Part shown: positions 19,601-30,740 of the stretch, in pieces
How positions within the stretch are numbered: the stretch's first letter is position 1
Layout of the letters: every line of letters starts with the position of its first letter
DNA from: Verrucomicrobiota bacterium
GTDB taxonomy: Bacteria; Verrucomicrobiota; Verrucomicrobiia; Chthoniobacterales; Chthoniobacteraceae
Length of the DNA: 64,000 bases
Direction of reading: 5' to 3'
Assembly: GCA_009885995.1 (NCBI GenBank)
Contig: VFJQ01000035.1
Span: 1-64,000 of the forward strand
Program-made: the position numbers and the translations under genes
The notes under the pieces: generated by a model
The model's input: only the letters and a program-made list of their open reading frames with translations
Database searches by the model: none
What the model was told of the DNA's origin: nothing

Positions 19601-22600
19601 GATGCGGCGGGGAATACGGCGAGCGCGGGCTTCGATGTGACGGTGACATCACCGCTCATCGTTCCGTCGCAAAGCAATGCCGTAAATAGCGACAGCTTCA
19701 CGGACGGAAGCCGGAGCAATACCACGGGCGGCGATGCGCTCGGGGGCGTGTGGTATCACACCCAGACTAACGCAGCACCGAGCCAGCTCACGGTCGTCGA
19801 TGATTCCGCGGGAATCGGCTCCGGCAACGCGATGCAACTCATCCCGTCGGCGGATAGTCATAAAGCACTCACGTTTTTCTCCACGATCACGCTCGCCAAT
19901 GCCGGGGATGGGATCGAGGTAAGCTTCGACTATCGCTTCGCCACGGCACCCACGAGCTTGGGCAACGGTTTCCGCATCGGGCTCTACAACTCGGTGGGCA
20001 CCCGCCAGTCCACGGATACGAGCACGACGACCACCCGGAATGATGACAAGGGTTATATGGTTCGGACCAATCTCGGCTCAGCGGTTGCGGATACGGCCAT
20101 CGTCGGGGAGCCCGCAGGCGATGACATCCTCGGCGGCGCCGGCCAAATCACGGCGGTCGGAACGATCGCCGGCCTGAGCGCGAACAGCGGGACGAGCAAA
20201 CACTCGATGATCTTCCGGATCACACGGCAGGCGAATGGCGACCTCGCCTTCTTCGGACAGATTGACGGTCAGAGCCCGGCGGTGGGAACGCACGCGGCGG
20301 CTTCGGCGATCTCTTATGCCTTCGATGAATTCGCCTTTGGTTTTGCGGGCGCGAGCTACCGGCCCTCCATCCTAGTGGATAATGTGGTGATCCATCCCGT
20401 CACAGCAGCGCCGATAGTGGTGTTGACCGCGCCCGCGAGCGATGCCCTCTTTGCATCGCCCTCGGTGCTCCATCTCACAGCCACGGCCACTTCCGCGATG
20501 AGCGCCGTGACGAAGGTCGAGTTTTACCACGGCACGACGAAGGTCGGCGAAGACGCGGCGGCACCCTACGAGACCGATTGGCTGAATCCCGCGCCGGGCG
20601 TGCATGCGCTGACCGCCGTGGCGTATGACGACCAGGGCTTGCGCACGACTTCCGCGCCGGTGGACATCCGCGTGACGGGCAACACGCCCGACGAGTTCGA
20701 CACGCTGCGCGCGCGATGGCTGACTCTGTTCACCGGCGGCAATTACAACCTCGGCGACGCCGATGTGGCCGCACGCGTGGTGGTGAACACCAGCACGGCG
20801 CAGAGCAACTGGACCACGATGGTGAAGACTGGCGGAAATGGCCGCAGCTTTCTCTGGAGCGACTTGGCGAGCACGACGGTGTCGTCGCAGCTTAGCAGCA
20901 ACTATGGACGCCTGCGTGCGATGGCGCTGGCCTACGCCAGCACGGGCTCGACCTTGCAAGGCAACGCCTCGCTGCTGACCGACATCCTCGGCGGGCTGGA
21001 ATGGATGTATGCCAACCGCTACAACGAGGGCAAAATCGAATACGACAACTGGTTCTACTGGGAGATCGGTGTGCCGCTCCAGGTGAATGACCTCGCGGTG
21101 TTGCTCTACGATCAACTCACTCCCACGCAGTTGATGAATCAGATGCGGGCGATCGAGCGTTTTACGCCGGTCGCCCATTTACTCACCAACAACGCGTTCC
21201 TCTCCACCGGCGCGAACACCGCTTGGAAGGCCCAGGTAGTCACGGTGCGCGGGGTGGTGGTGAAGGACGCCACAAAGATGACCGCAGCGCGCGATGCGCT
21301 GAGCCCGGTCTTCCCATATGTGACGAGCGGCGACGGTTTCTATACCGACGGCTCTTTCATTCAGCACGGCGCAACTCCCTACAACGGTGCCTACGGTGCG
21401 TCGGTCATTCGGAATCTCGCCGGGACGCTGGCTCTCACGAATGGCTCCTCGTGGACCGTCACCGATCCGAACCTCGACAATCTCTACCGCTGGATTTACG
21501 ACTCATTTGCACCTTTCCTCTTCCGTGGCGCATTCATGGATGCCGTGCGCGGCCGTGACCCGGCCCGGTCTGTGAATCAGGATCATCTCGCCGGCCATGA
21601 TGTGATCACCTCGATCCTCGCCATCACCGAATTCGCCCCACCGGCAGATGCGGCGAACTTCAAGGCGAAGGCGAAGGCGTGGATTCAGGCGGACACGTTC
21701 CGAAGCTTCATAAGCAACGCGAGCATGCCCGCGTTGATTCGGGCCAAAGCGGTGCTGAACGACAACTCGATCACGCCTGCTGCGGAACCGATCGTTAACA
21801 AACAATTCCCGGGCATGGATCGCGCGATCCATTGGCGCCCCGGCTTCGCCTTCGCCGTGAGCATGTGCTCGTCGAGGATCTACAACTACGAGTCCGGCCT
21901 CACGGAGAATTTGCGCGGCTGGTATTCGGGCGACGGCGCGACTTATCTCTACAACTCGGATATTGACGAATACAGTTCCAACTTCGCCCCGACTGTGAAC
22001 CCCTACCGGCTCGCTGGCATCACCGTGGATACGCAGGCCCGCACCGATGGTGCCTCGAAGGGAACCCTGAGTCCGAAGAGCTGGGCGGGTGGGGCCGAGA
22101 TCATGGGCCTCTACGGATCGAGCGGCATGGAGTTGCAAGCCACACAGAGCACGCTCACCGCGCGCAAATCGTGGTTCATGTTCGACAACGAAGTCGTCGC
22201 GCTCGGCTCCGGCATCACCAGCACGGACAACCGCACCATCGAGACGATCGTCGAGAACCGGCGGCTGAAAATCGCCACGAGCGCACTGACTGTCGATGGC
22301 GTCGCCAAGTCCACCACGCTCGGCTGGAGCGAAACAATGACCGGCGTCGGCTGGTGCAACCTCGCGGCCACCGGCGGCTACGTCTTCCCCGGCGGCGCGA
22401 CGCTCAAGGGCTTGCGCGAGACCCGCACCGGCCAGTGGCACGACATCAGCAACGACGACACGACCACGGTGAACACGAATAACTTCGCCACGCTGTGGTT
22501 CGACCACGGCAGCAATCCATCCGGTGCCGGCTATTCCTACATCCTTCTGCCAAATCAGACCGCCGCGCAGACCGCCGCGTATGCCGCCAGCTCCGACATC

Positions 22601-25600
22601 GTCATTCTCGAAAACAGCTCGTTCGCCCACGCCGTGCGCGAGCGGAACCTCGGCATCACCGCCGCGAACTTTTGGGAAGACGGCACGCACACCGTCGGAT
22701 TCATCACCGTGGACAAGAAGTCCGCCGTGCTCGCGCACGAAACCACCGCGCAAGTCGATATCTCCGTCTCCGACCCGACGCAGCTCGACACCGGCGTCGT
22801 GACTGTGGAGTTGGCCCGCAGCGCGACCGCACTGGTTTCCGCCGACGCGCAGATCACCGTCCTGCAACTCACGCCGACCATCCGCTTCACCGCGAACGTG
22901 AGCGGCGCGTTTGGCCGCACGATCAAAGCCAGCTTCGCCGTCCCCGACGTCACACCGCCGACGATCGTCGCACCGGTGAGCGGCTTCACCCCGCTCACGC
23001 TGACGGTCGGCCCGAGCGGCACCGTGGCCTTGCCCGACTACACGAGCCAACCCGCGACCAGCGACAACATCGGCGTGACCAGCGTGACGCAATCCCCCGC
23101 CGCCGGAGCCGCGCGGAGCCCAGGGACTACGCAAGTGACGGTGACTGCATTCGACGCCGCGGGGAACATGGCGAGCACGAGCTTCAACGTGGTGGTGCAG
23201 GATACAACGCCCCCGACGATCAGCGGCACCTTCTCGCCGCTGACATTGATCGCGCCCGCTGGGCTGCCGGATTACACGATGCAGGCGGCGACTTCCGACA
23301 ACGTGGGCGTGACCAGCGTGACGCAATCTCCCGCGGCCGGCACCGCGACGAGTCCGGGCGTGCTGCCGGTGACGCTGACCGCGCACGATGCGGCGGGGAA
23401 CATGGCGAGCACGAGCTTCGATGTGACGGTGCTTTCGGGAGACGCGGGCGTGCTCAGCTTCGCGTCGGGCGCGGTGAGCGCGAACCCGGTGAACGGCGCG
23501 GGCGCGCCCAATCTCGTGGTGCTGACGATCACTCGCAGCGCGGGCACCTACGGCGCGGTGACGGTGGAGGTGAGCGCGAGCGCGACGGGCGTGGCGGGGG
23601 CGACGGTCGGCGGGTTCAAGAACTACACGTATGGCACCGAGTATCAGTTCGCGAGCGAGTCGGCGCCGGGCAAGGCGCTCGCATCGTTCGCGGATGGGCA
23701 GACGAGCGCGACAGTGAGCGTGCAACTCAAGACGGCAGCGGCTGCGGCGAAGGGAAAGTTCAATCTCCTGCTCGGCACGAGGACTGGCGGCGCGGCGCTC
23801 GGAACGCCTGCGACGGCGATGGTGACGATCAATGCGAAGGACACGGTGCTGCCGGTGATCGCGTTGACGGAGCCGACGATCAGCACGGTCGGCGCGAGCT
23901 TCGATCTCACGGGCACGGTGAAGGAGAACGTGGCGCTGTATTCATTTACCGTGAAGCTCAACGGCGTGGTGGGGGCGCTGACGGTTGATCCGCTCGGCGC
24001 GTTCGTGGCGAACACGAACGTGGCGTTCAGCGTCGTCGGCGTGACGCCGGAGAACGGCAGCAACACGCTCGTGATCGAGGCCGTCGATACGATGGGCAAC
24101 AAGGCGACGGTGACGAAGACGCTGACTTACACGAACAACCGGCCCGCGCTCGCCGGCACCTACAACGCGATCCTCGCGCCGACGGGTGCGCCGAACATCG
24201 GCACGACCGGATTGGTGACGGCGACGGTGACGGCGACCGGCGCGTTCAGCGGCAAGGCGATGCTCGGCGGGCTGAGCGTGCCATTCAGCGGGCTGCTCAA
24301 CAACGCAGGCGCGGCGCGATTCAATCCGGCGAAGGGCACGAGCCTCGACCTGATCGATGCGACCGAGTTCGCCAGCTACCTCGGCGCGCTCGCGTTCACG
24401 GTGAGCGATCCCGCGGGGATGAGCGGCACGCTCTCGACGCAGGCGGGCGGCGGCAGCGTGCTCGCGAATTTCGCGGGCAAGGTCGCGCCCGCCCTCGCCC
24501 CGGTGGGGCTGCTGAATCAGCCGATCGCCGGGCCGTTCACCAAGGGCGTTTACACGGTCGCCTTCCCGAGCAAGGCGCAGACGCCGCCGCTCGACGCGAG
24601 CGCGTATCCGCAAGGCGACGGCTTCGCGACGCTGACGCTGAGCAGCGCGGGCGCCGTCACGCTCGCGGGCAATCTCGCCGACGGGACGAAATACATCGCA
24701 TCGAGCAAGCTGCGCGCGGATGGCAGCGTGCCGCTCTTCACGCAGCTCTATCGCAAGCTCGGCGGCCTCGGCGGCGAAGTGGCCTTCGCCGATCTCACGA
24801 ACACCGATGTGAGCGGCGCGGGCTTCACATGGCTGCGGCCCGCGTCGCCAGGCGCGCGCTTTTATCCGCCCGGCTTCACGCTCAGCGTCGATGCGATCGG
24901 GGCGAAGTATGCGAGCCCGGCGTCGCTTAACTTCGGGCAGGGCGCGGCGGATGCGACGAATGGAAACGCGGTGCTCGGCTTCAGCGGCGGCCTGCTCAGC
25001 AGCAGCGTGAGCAAGACGGTGAGCGTCGATCCGCTCGCCGGCGCGGTGAAGCTGATCCCCACGACGAACCAGAGCTACGCGTTGAGCCTCACGACGAGCA
25101 GCGGCCTTTTCAGCGGCACGTTCACGCACACCGACGGCACGAGCGACGCCTACCGCGGCATCCTGCTCAACAAAGGCGCGAACAAGCGCGGCTTCGGCTA
25201 CTTCGTGAGCACGCCGTCGGAAACCACGAGCGGCAGCGGGCAAGGCGGGCGCGCGTCGCTCACGCCCGGCCCAGGCTCGCTACCACCACCGCCGCCGGTG
25301 CCGGGCAGCGATGTGAGCGCGCCGACAATCGCGTTCACCGCGCCGACGACGAGCACGGTGACGGGTGCGTTCGATCTCACCGGCACGGTGAAGGAGAACG
25401 TCTTGCTCGCGTCATTCAGCGTGAAGCTCAACGGCGTCGCGCTCGCGCTGACGACTGATCCGCTCAGTGGATTCGTGGCGAATACGAACCGGGCGTGGAG
25501 CGTCGCCGGCGTCGCGCCGGAGAACGGCACCAACACGATCGTGGTCGAAGCCATCGACACGGGTGGCAACAAGGCGACCGCGACGAAGACGCTGACCTAC

Positions 25601-26746
25601 GTGAACAACCGGCCCGAGCTCGTCAGCACTTACAACGCATTGCTCACCGCCACCGGCGCGGCGTCGCTCAACACCACCGGACTCGTGAGCGTGACGGTCA
25701 CGAGCACCGGCGCCTTCACCGGCAAAGTCACGCTGGGCAGCGTGAGCGTGGCGTGCAGCGGTGTGCTGCGCAACGACGGCGCGGCGCGATTCAAGCCGTC
25801 GCTCGGCACGAGCTTGAGCCTGATCGATGCGACTGAATTCGCCAGCTACCTCGGCGCGCTTGCCCTCAACGTGAACGCCACGACCGGACTCAGCGGCACG
25901 CTCTCGACGCAAGCGAGCGGCGGCAGCGCGCTCGCCAATTTCGCCGGCAGCGCCGCGCCCTACAGCGCGACGAACCTCGTGCCCGCCGCGTTTCTGAACA
26001 TGCCAACCACGGGCACGCCCACGAGCGGCCGTTACACGCTCGCCTTCCGCGCGAGCGGCGCGACGTCGGCACAACCGCGAGGCGACGGCATCGCCACGCT
26101 CACGCTCACCAACACCGGCAGCGTCTCGCTCGCCGGCGCGCTCGCCGACGGCACCGGCTACAGCGCCGCGGGTAAACTGTGCGCCGATGGCAGCGTGGCG
26201 CTCTTCACGCCGCTCTACCGCAAGCTCGGCAGCCTCAGCGGCGAACTCACCTTCGCAGCACTCGCCGACAGCGACGTGAGCGGCGACAGCTTCACATGGC
26301 TGCGTCCGGCCAACAGCCTCGCGCGCTACTTCCCATCCGGCTTCACGCTCAACGTCGCTGCGACCGGCGCGAAGTATGCCGCCCCCGCGTCGCTCGACTT
26401 CGGCCAGGGAGCCGCCGACGCGCTCGCTGGCAACGCGTCGATGGTCTTCAGCGACGGCCTTCTCACAAGCGCGGTGACGAAAGCGGTGAGTATCGATCCG
26501 TTGACCGGCGCAGTGAAGCTGATCCCCGCGACGAACACGACTTACAAATTCGCGCTCACCACCAGCACCGGCCTGTTCAGCGGCACGTTCCTGCACAGCG
26601 CCGGGACGACGAACGGCTACCGCGGCATCCTGCTCAACAAGGGCGCGAACAAGAGCGGCTCCGGCTACTTCCTCAGCACGCCACCGGCGAGCTTCGGCGG
26701 CAGCGGCCAGGCCGGCAGCGTGTCGCTCGATCCCGGTGGGCCGTGA
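16700..26746 (+). CDS. Giant secreted polysaccharide lyase (beta-helix plus PL8)
   Basis: A 3348-residue exported protein. ATG 16700 is chosen because it opens a clear signal peptide ([15 protein letters not shown]). In order: a CBM4/9-like domain (to about 195); a right-handed beta-helix with a PL9/DUF1565-type start (about 195-790); fibronectin-like and HYR-like modules; an Ig-like domain; a polysaccharide lyase family 8 unit from about 1327. In the lyase, Asn1506 (TGANT), His1556 and Tyr1565 ([12 protein letters not shown]) keep the 50- and 9-residue spacing of the hyaluronate lyase Asn-His-Tyr set, and DNWFYWEIG gives the aromatic patch. Then come two HYR-like modules, a Calx-beta-like stretch, and two near-identical C-terminal modules of about 475 residues. 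The enzyme class beta-eliminates uronic-acid polymers; the exact substrate is unknown. Possible in-frame recombination between the repeats should be kept in mind. Confidence 0.88.
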   Translation: MKHRSLLTILLCLLGSPAFATTQELLTNGGFEPPYNAVSGTTGGGTVSGNFPSGWTDNSRNQGKQTNNIYSQETTGTVSGSAFKAILAADSAGANPAPSLAIYQTMNAVPGRTLTASVWMKASANTTATMNFLLTTSPFTSRGSRSCSVTTSWQQFTLTSNTPATTETDRMEIRCSSAVTLWLDEASITVQAGISPFIVSPSGSDTTGDGSLAAPFQTIGKAVSQVYPSDTVQVRAGTYRETITPTQSGTANAPITIQNYNNEAVTVTGADVVAGPWTAGVNGVFTADVGWDLTGGKNNVFVDGAMVHEAREPNYGAGDLLHPATVSMTRDATNTNLITSATFSGKPDNFYAGARWHAGINEKWNWSAGTIGSSTGSTVTLSTSSVPVFTGAGAGYVYGLLSLLDADNEWFLQTNTSAPHTLSLRIAGQADPASHSVEMRRRTYTLDCNGKNYIVVRGLNLRCGDVRMNGTGDVLDRCEASHLSHFLTYGSGYNVTNGIVVSGTGNTVSNCTVHDTAGCGLLISGTGHLITRNAISNTDYSGTYSAGIALNANSSGHTVTFNTAHHSGRDILYLGGGSSGNVEFTQGGHFIGYNDFYEPGQMAKDLGCIYTYSTNAQGATGSATRIAYNWCHDDTVPSGLRILIYFDNWDRNYIVDHNVCWNGTGDAGIRMNGPNSGHKIYHNTLYNCDDANTHTFTAILPQSSNPDTTFFYTGATYAAPDLRNNLFLATTPDAVLTSSGTRDFRPKAGTTAIDSATLIAGYNDTFTGVAPDTGAYEVGGPYWVPGVNGWAIDQVVVASSGASNVSVTGATTTSATANGTLISAGTAATTVALYWGTSDGGTVPGAWGNVFTLGTNFSGSYVALAQVLANLTPGSTYSYRYRATNTTNDVWTDPQSFTTPSDTTSPTISGTFSPLALTTGVGTSVALPDYTGQAVTSDNIGVTSVTQSPAIGAALVAGTTHVTLTAHDAAGNTASAGFDVTVTSPLIVPSQSNAVNSDSFTDGSRSNTTGGDALGGVWYHTQTNAAPSQLTVVDDSAGIGSGNAMQLIPSADSHKALTFFSTITLANAGDGIEVSFDYRFATAPTSLGNGFRIGLYNSVGTRQSTDTSTTTTRNDDKGYMVRTNLGSAVADTAIVGEPAGDDILGGAGQITAVGTIAGLSANSGTSKHSMIFRITRQANGDLAFFGQIDGQSPAVGTHAAASAISYAFDEFAFGFAGASYRPSILVDNVVIHPVTAAPIVVLTAPASDALFASPSVLHLTATATSAMSAVTKVEFYHGTTKVGEDAAAPYETDWLNPAPGVHALTAVAYDDQGLRTTSAPVDIRVTGNTPDEFDTLRARWLTLFTGGNYNLGDADVAARVVVNTSTAQSNWTTMVKTGGNGRSFLWSDLASTTVSSQLSSNYGRLRAMALAYASTGSTLQGNASLLTDILGGLEWMYANRYNEGKIEYDNWFYWEIGVPLQVNDLAVLLYDQLTPTQLMNQMRAIERFTPVAHLLTNNAFLSTGANTAWKAQVVTVRGVVVKDATKMTAARDALSPVFPYVTSGDGFYTDGSFIQHGATPYNGAYGASVIRNLAGTLALTNGSSWTVTDPNLDNLYRWIYDSFAPFLFRGAFMDAVRGRDPARSVNQDHLAGHDVITSILAITEFAPPADAANFKAKAKAWIQADTFRSFISNASMPALIRAKAVLNDNSITPAAEPIVNKQFPGMDRAIHWRPGFAFAVSMCSSRIYNYESGLTENLRGWYSGDGATYLYNSDIDEYSSNFAPTVNPYRLAGITVDTQARTDGASKGTLSPKSWAGGAEIMGLYGSSGMELQATQSTLTARKSWFMFDNEVVALGSGITSTDNRTIETIVENRRLKIATSALTVDGVAKSTTLGWSETMTGVGWCNLAATGGYVFPGGATLKGLRETRTGQWHDISNDDTTTVNTNNFATLWFDHGSNPSGAGYSYILLPNQTAAQTAAYAASSDIVILENSSFAHAVRERNLGITAANFWEDGTHTVGFITVDKKSAVLAHETTAQVDISVSDPTQLDTGVVTVELARSATALVSADAQITVLQLTPTIRFTANVSGAFGRTIKASFAVPDVTPPTIVAPVSGFTPLTLTVGPSGTVALPDYTSQPATSDNIGVTSVTQSPAAGAARSPGTTQVTVTAFDAAGNMASTSFNVVVQDTTPPTISGTFSPLTLIAPAGLPDYTMQAATSDNVGVTSVTQSPAAGTATSPGVLPVTLTAHDAAGNMASTSFDVTVLSGDAGVLSFASGAVSANPVNGAGAPNLVVLTITRSAGTYGAVTVEVSASATGVAGATVGGFKNYTYGTEYQFASESAPGKALASFADGQTSATVSVQLKTAAAAAKGKFNLLLGTRTGGAALGTPATAMVTINAKDTVLPVIALTEPTISTVGASFDLTGTVKENVALYSFTVKLNGVVGALTVDPLGAFVANTNVAFSVVGVTPENGSNTLVIEAVDTMGNKATVTKTLTYTNNRPALAGTYNAILAPTGAPNIGTTGLVTATVTATGAFSGKAMLGGLSVPFSGLLNNAGAARFNPAKGTSLDLIDATEFASYLGALAFTVSDPAGMSGTLSTQAGGGSVLANFAGKVAPALAPVGLLNQPIAGPFTKGVYTVAFPSKAQTPPLDASAYPQGDGFATLTLSSAGAVTLAGNLADGTKYIASSKLRADGSVPLFTQLYRKLGGLGGEVAFADLTNTDVSGAGFTWLRPASPGARFYPPGFTLSVDAIGAKYASPASLNFGQGAADATNGNAVLGFSGGLLSSSVSKTVSVDPLAGAVKLIPTTNQSYALSLTTSSGLFSGTFTHTDGTSDAYRGILLNKGANKRGFGYFVSTPSETTSGSGQGGRASLTPGPGSLPPPPPVPGSDVSAPTIAFTAPTTSTVTGAFDLTGTVKENVLLASFSVKLNGVALALTTDPLSGFVANTNRAWSVAGVAPENGTNTIVVEAIDTGGNKATATKTLTYVNNRPELVSTYNALLTATGAASLNTTGLVSVTVTSTGAFTGKVTLGSVSVACSGVLRNDGAARFKPSLGTSLSLIDATEFASYLGALALNVNATTGLSGTLSTQASGGSALANFAGSAAPYSATNLVPAAFLNMPTTGTPTSGRYTLAFRASGATSAQPRGDGIATLTLTNTGSVSLAGALADGTGYSAAGKLCADGSVALFTPLYRKLGSLSGELTFAALADSDVSGDSFTWLRPANSLARYFPSGFTLNVAATGAKYAAPASLDFGQGAADALAGNASMVFSDGLLTSAVTKAVSIDPLTGAVKLIPATNTTYKFALTTSTGLFSGTFLHSAGTTNGYRGILLNKGANKSGSGYFLSTPPASFGGSGQAGSVSLDPGGP

Positions 26747-26758
26747 CCGACTACGACA

Positions 26759-26774
26759 ACGGCTAAGAAGCCGT
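26759..26774 (+). terminator. Hairpin after the giant lyase gene, weak terminator
   Basis: ACGGCT-AAGA-AGCCGT forms a 6-bp stem 12 bp after the stop, followed by AAATTTA and not a clean T run. It may end the transcript weakly. Confidence 0.3.
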
Positions 26775-26782
26775 AAATTTAC

Positions 26783-26857
26783 ACCGGCCTGATGACCGGT
26801 CACGCGACAGGGCTTGCGTGCCATTTCCTTCTGTGGACATCGGCCAGATGACCGGCC
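26783..26857. promoter_or_regulatory. Paired palindromes and a -10-like box before the Fic remnant
   Basis: ACCGGCCTGATGACCGGT (26783-26800) and CGGCCAGATGACCGGCC (26841-26857) are imperfect palindromes sharing the core CC.GATGACCGG. TATAAT follows at 26868-26873, only two bases before the remnant's ATG. They look like operator sites for a self-regulated gene, but the gene they served is broken. Confidence 0.4.
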
Positions 26858-26875
26858 AAAAGTGCGGTATAATTC

Positions 26876-27077
26876 ATGCCAAATCTCCAAGAACTCTACC
26901 GCGAACCGGCCGCCTTGGAGCCGCTTTTTCCGACTGACAAGGCCGGCGAATTGCGCGAGCTGGCGGCTGAGCTGATGCGGAAATCGGCCCGGCTCGGCGG
27001 GGCGCTCCACCCGGTCACGCGGCGTGGTGGAGTTGTTGCGGACGATGAACAGCTACGACTCGATTATGTCCTTGTGA
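26876..27077 (+). pseudogene. Fic-family protein, N-terminal fragment
   Basis: The first 55 residues (LRELAAELMRKSARLGGALH, PVTRRG) match the N-terminal helical region of Fic/DOC-family proteins. A frameshift near 27030 is needed to continue with VELLRTMNSYDS, and a TGA at 27075-27077 then ends it. The Fic catalytic HPFxxGNGR motif is absent. The frame is lost at the promoter of the next gene, so the body of the protein has been replaced. Confidence 0.6.
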
Positions 27078-27084
27078 AAAGGAC
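27068..27084. promoter_or_regulatory. Inverted repeat upstream of the ATPase gene
   Basis: GTCCTT-GTGAA-AAGGAC is a perfect 6-bp inverted repeat 36 bp before the ATPase ATG. A third half-site, AAAGGAC, lies at 27111-27117 and doubles as the ribosome binding site. A binding site for a repressor, or autoregulation, is plausible. Confidence 0.4.
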
Positions 27085-27119
27085 GTATCTCGTGACACTC
27101 ATCCGCATTAAAAGGACAA

Positions 27120-28433
27120 ATGCGTCAGATCATCCGCCAGAAAATCATCGATTCGCTCGCCTCCAAACCGCCGGCGTTCACGCCACGCGACGTGCGGCTT
27201 CCCGGCCTCCGTGGGAAGGCCATCGCCGTGATCGGGATGCGGCGCAGTGGAAAGACGACGTTCCTTTGGCAACTCCTCGCCGAGCGGCTCGCCAAGGGCA
27301 CTGCGCGCGAGGGGTTGCTGTATTTCAACTTCGAGGACGAGCGCCTCGCCGGGATGTCGGCAGCCGACCTCCAGTGGGTCATCGAGGAATACTACAGCCT
27401 GCACCCCGAGTGGCGCGACGCGCGACGGGCGACGCTCTTTCTCGACGAGATTCAGGTCGTGCCGGGCTGGGAAGTCTTTGCTCGGCGGCTGCTCGACACC
27501 GAGCACGTCGAGTTGTTCATCTCCGGCTCGTCGGCGCGGCTGCTGAGCCGCGAAGTGGCCACCTCGATGCGCGGCCGCGCGATGGAAGCGCTCGTGCATC
27601 CGTTCAGCTTTCGCGAATACCTCCGGCATCGCGATGCCGAGCCGGAAAAGAAAGTGGACCGATTGCCGAAGGCAGCACGCTCAGCGTTGGACAAGCACCT
27701 GCGCGCCTATCTCGCGGAGGGCGGATTTCCCGAGGCGCAGAAGACGCAGCGGCGCGACCGCTTCGAACTGCTGCGCGGCTACGTGGACACCGCGCTCTTC
27801 CGCGATGTCGTCGAGCGCCACGCCGTGTCGCACCCCGTCGCGCTGCGCTGGATGGTGAGGCACCTGCTCGGCAATGCAGGCGGGCTTTTCAGCGTGCAGA
27901 AATTTCACGACGGCCTGCGCTCACAAGGCGTGCCCGTCGCCAAGGACACGCTCCACGCTTATCTCGCGCATCTCGAAGACGCCTTCCTCGTCCGCACGGT
28001 GCCCGTGGCTACCGACTCCGAGCGGCGGCGCCAGGTGAATCCCCGCAAAGCCTACCCCATCGACCCCGGCTTGATCCCCGTCTTCGACCGCTCGGGCAAA
28101 GCGAACCTCGGTCACGCGCTCGAAACCACCGTGCTGCTCGAACTCGAACGCCGTGGCTGCACCACCGCCTACGTCCGCACGCCGGAAGGCTTCGAGGTGG
28201 ACTTCCTCGCCACCGGTCCCGAGGGCGACGAGCACCTCATCCAGGTCTGCGCCGAGTTGGACGATGCGGAGACCCTCGCGCGAGAACTTCGCGCACTGGA
28301 AGCCGCCGCAGTCCGGCATCCACGCGCACACGCCAGCCTCATCACTCTCACGCTGCCCGCACGACGCGCCTCAATTCCCGAGCATATCCAGGTGACGACA
28401 GCCGCCGTGTGGCTGCTGGAAAACTGCGAGTAA
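27120..28433 (+). CDS. AAA-family ATPase with DUF4143 domain
   Basis: A 437-residue protein of the AAA_14/DUF4143 group. Walker A is GMRRSGKTTFLW near residue 40, Walker B is ATLFLDEIQ near 107, and the sensor FISGSSARLLSREVA follows. The C-terminal half has the DUF4143 layout ending FEVDFLATGPEGDEHLIQVC, a nuclease-like VDF...LIQV core. The family is very common, often on accessory DNA, and its role is unproven. ATG 27120 has an AAAAGGA ribosome binding site. Confidence 0.85.
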   Translation: MRQIIRQKIIDSLASKPPAFTPRDVRLPGLRGKAIAVIGMRRSGKTTFLWQLLAERLAKGTAREGLLYFNFEDERLAGMSAADLQWVIEEYYSLHPEWRDARRATLFLDEIQVVPGWEVFARRLLDTEHVELFISGSSARLLSREVATSMRGRAMEALVHPFSFREYLRHRDAEPEKKVDRLPKAARSALDKHLRAYLAEGGFPEAQKTQRRDRFELLRGYVDTALFRDVVERHAVSHPVALRWMVRHLLGNAGGLFSVQKFHDGLRSQGVPVAKDTLHAYLAHLEDAFLVRTVPVATDSERRRQVNPRKAYPIDPGLIPVFDRSGKANLGHALETTVLLELERRGCTTAYVRTPEGFEVDFLATGPEGDEHLIQVCAELDDAETLARELRALEAAAVRHPRAHASLITLTLPARRASIPEHIQVTTAAVWLLENCE

Positions 28434-28502
28434 CACTTAACGGCACGGCCAACCACGTTCAGCCGATGGGGCGGTGTCACCCTCCGTGCGCGTTCACCAC
28501 CG

Positions 28503-28880
28503 ATGAAACTACCGCTAGTCTGCTACTGCCTCCAAATCGCAGGCCGCGAATTCCTGATCAAAGTCACGCACGACGGATTCATCCACTGGGACGATTACCA
28601 AGAGCGCCGACGGCTGCGGCATCCGACCGAGCGGAGCCTCGAGATCAAAGCGATTTTCGGAAGTCCCAAAGCGCGCCAGCGGCTGAATGCAGAGATCGAC
28701 GAGTTCACGGTTTCATTTCGATTGAGCACGGAGATGTCCGCGCGTTTCGCCGAGGCTGCGCGTTTGTTCGATAGCAAACAGTGGACCGACGCGAACGAGC
28801 GCCAACTTGATGAGCATCTGGTTCCACTCTTCTGGGAGAACGTGAACGCTTACATCGTCAATCCGATCAACGCGCCGTGA
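28503..28880 (+). CDS. Hypothetical protein
   Basis: A 125-residue protein (LQIAGREFLIKVTHDGFIHW, KQWTDANERQLDEHLVPLFW). No family recognised, no signal peptide or membrane segment. It begins 69 bp after the ATPase gene and ends 12 bp before the convergent capsid gene. Codon use is compatible with a real gene and GC is slightly lower than in the core regions. Confidence 0.55.
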   Translation: MKLPLVCYCLQIAGREFLIKVTHDGFIHWDDYQERRRLRHPTERSLEIKAIFGSPKARQRLNAEIDEFTVSFRLSTEMSARFAEAARLFDSKQWTDANERQLDEHLVPLFWENVNAYIVNPINAP

Positions 28881-28892
28881 AGCGCAAGCGCG

Positions 28893-29786
28893 CTACGGCT
28901 TTACGATCCGCTTGATTCCGTCCGCGAGCCCGACCGCGAAGCCATACAGGCACTCGACCGTGACGAAGACGCGATTGCTCTGCGTCTCGGTGTAGCGGAG
29001 GTAGCCGAACGTGAGGCCGGTCTCGGGATCGGTGACCGCACCAGCTTCGTCATATTCCGCGGCGGGAACGAGATAACGCATTGCGACCGCCAAGCCGCTC
29101 GGGTGCGCCGCGAACCCGACGAGCTTCTCGCCGTTTTCGGACAGGATCACGTTCTCGTGCAGATCGAAACCGGCGAGCCGGCGAATCAGGGCGTCCATCA
29201 CGCCCGGCTGCACGACCTGCGGGACGAAGCCTTTCGCGACGACATCATCGCCGAGCAGGTTCGTGTAGTAGGCACCGTCGAGCACGAGCGCGCGATCGGT
29301 CATCGGCATCTTCACCGCGCTGCACGCCTCGCGGATCGCGAGCAGCTTCTTGTAATCGAAGTCCGCCGCCGCAAGCGCGGCGATGACGGGCGCGCCGTAG
29401 TGCGCTGCCGTGATCTCGCTGAAGATGTCCTGCAACACATCCTGCGCGAGTTGCTTCATCGCGGCGGAGACGAGCGTATCGAGCACGTTGAACGCTGTCT
29501 CGCTGGCATCGCGCGCGGTGAGATGCACGGTCTTGAACTTGTGCCGCGTGAGCTGCACTGGAATCACGCTCACAGTCGAATCCGCGCTCGTGGTGTAGTT
29601 GCCGGTGAAATCGCTCGATCCCGTCGGCGTGCCGACGATCGGCACGCGCACCGTGTCGAGTTTGTCCGCCGGATCGGGTGAGAAGTTGCTGGAGAAAGCG
29701 CGGATCGGTGTGAGCGCGGCGGTGAATGGCTGGAGCGCGCGCTGGGCTACTTTGATGTCGTGAACGTGCGTGAGCGTGTTGGGCAT
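28893..29786 (-). CDS. Phage major capsid-like protein
   Basis: A 297-residue protein that reads like an HK97-fold coat protein of the P22 gp5-like type. The N-terminus (LTHVHDIKVAQRALQPFTAA) and the stretch PVQLTRHKFKTVHLTARDAS, followed by AMKQLAQDVLQDIFS, resemble the N-arm and spine helix. VILSENGEKLVGFAAHPSG and a CLYGFAVGLADGIKRIV end, with a Tyr-Gly-x-x-Val-Gly pattern, also fit. It is the last gene of a tightly packed minus-strand group led by an integrase. No terminase, portal or tail gene is nearby. The assignment rests on pattern recognition only. Confidence 0.6.
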   Translation of the reverse strand: MPNTLTHVHDIKVAQRALQPFTAALTPIRAFSSNFSPDPADKLDTVRVPIVGTPTGSSDFTGNYTTSADSTVSVIPVQLTRHKFKTVHLTARDASETAFNVLDTLVSAAMKQLAQDVLQDIFSEITAAHYGAPVIAALAAADFDYKKLLAIREACSAVKMPMTDRALVLDGAYYTNLLGDDVVAKGFVPQVVQPGVMDALIRRLAGFDLHENVILSENGEKLVGFAAHPSGLAVAMRYLVPAAEYDEAGAVTDPETGLTFGYLRYTETQSNRVFVTVECLYGFAVGLADGIKRIVKP

Positions 29787-29798
29787 GGCGGTGATCGG

Positions 29799-30140
29799 TT
29801 AGTTGGATTTGGAGAGGGCGGTGCGCTGCTCAGCGGTGAGCGAGCGCCAGAACGCGGTTTGCGCGCGCGGTTCGGTGATGGCAGCGAAGCACTCGGCGAG
29901 AGACTGCGGCGGATCATCCGCAGCGGGCGCGGGCGTAGCGGTGGTGTGCTGCGCGCTCACACGAGCGAATTCTTCTGGCGTCATGCACACAAGACCCTCG
30001 GCTTTGGCGAGACAGCGCGCCGCCTCGACAAGCCGAGTGTCCGTGCTCTCCTCCGCAGTCAGCGGAGCGGTGAAACGATTCTGCGCCTGCTCGGGCAGCA
30101 AGGCGACAATGGAGGCAAGGCGATCTTCGAGCGACATCAT
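29799..30140 (-). CDS. Small protein before the capsid gene, scaffold candidate
   Basis: A 113-residue protein starting MMSLEDRLASIVALLPEQAQ, with an Ala/Thr/Pro-rich middle and a helical C-terminus (FWRSLTAEQRTALSKSN). Its ATG overlaps the upstream stop by four bases (ATGA) and AGGAGAGG lies just before it. Position immediately upstream of a coat gene is where phage scaffold or protease genes sit, but no motif proves this. Function unknown. Confidence 0.55.
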   Translation of the reverse strand: MMSLEDRLASIVALLPEQAQNRFTAPLTAEESTDTRLVEAARCLAKAEGLVCMTPEEFARVSAQHTTATPAPAADDPPQSLAECFAAITEPRAQTAFWRSLTAEQRTALSKSN

Positions 30141-30709
30141 GCCCTCTCCTTTGCTGTCCAAACGTCCGCGTTGCTCATCAGCGTGCCGGCGAGTTCGAGC
30201 GGCGACCGTTTACCGGCACTTCCGTTGCAGGCCCCAAAGACGTAGCCGCCGAGCCGATCCGCATATTCGATCGCTTTGCGGCTTTCGATGACGATCGGAT
30301 TCCGCTGCTTGCTCGACATCACCGGCTCGGCCTTTTCGAGTCGGCGCTCGTGCTCCGCTGCCAATGTCGCGCTGATTCGCTCAATGACCGGCCGCAAAAG
30401 CTTCCCGGCTTGTGCGCTGATGCGCGTGCGGACGTCGGCGAACGCGCGCCGCAGCAGCGCGTAGCGAACGCCGGTCAGATTCGCATCGGCTAGGACCGTC
30501 AGCCGGTGCTCATTCTCGGGCGACGGGTTCGCGACGAACGACGCGTAAGCGAGCTTACGCTCCTCCTCGATGCGCAACGGCATGAGCTGCTGCTCACGCT
30601 CGCGCCAATGATTCCACTGGTCTTGCAACTGGCGCAGCGCCGTGATCTCAGCGTCGCTGAGCAGCGGGATTTTCAACGCCTTGACCAAGCTCGTGAATTG
30701 TTCGCTCAT
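30137..30709 (-). CDS. Hypothetical island protein
   Basis: A 190-residue, mostly helical, charged protein (LQDQWNHWREREQQLMPLRI, FADVRTRISAQAGKLLRPVI, EHERRLEKAEPVMSSKQRNP). Coiled-coil tendency is visible in the middle. ATG 30709 is used; a longer frame to 30763 has no better start. It overlaps the downstream small gene by ATGA. No family recognised; part of the capsid island operon. Confidence 0.6.
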   Translation of the reverse strand: MSEQFTSLVKALKIPLLSDAEITALRQLQDQWNHWREREQQLMPLRIEEERKLAYASFVANPSPENEHRLTVLADANLTGVRYALLRRAFADVRTRISAQAGKLLRPVIERISATLAAEHERRLEKAEPVMSSKQRNPIVIESRKAIEYADRLGGYVFGACNGSAGKRSPLELAGTLMSNADVWTAKERA

Positions 30710-30740
30710 GTTCGTGTCGTTCAGGTTGTGGGTTGGGATT

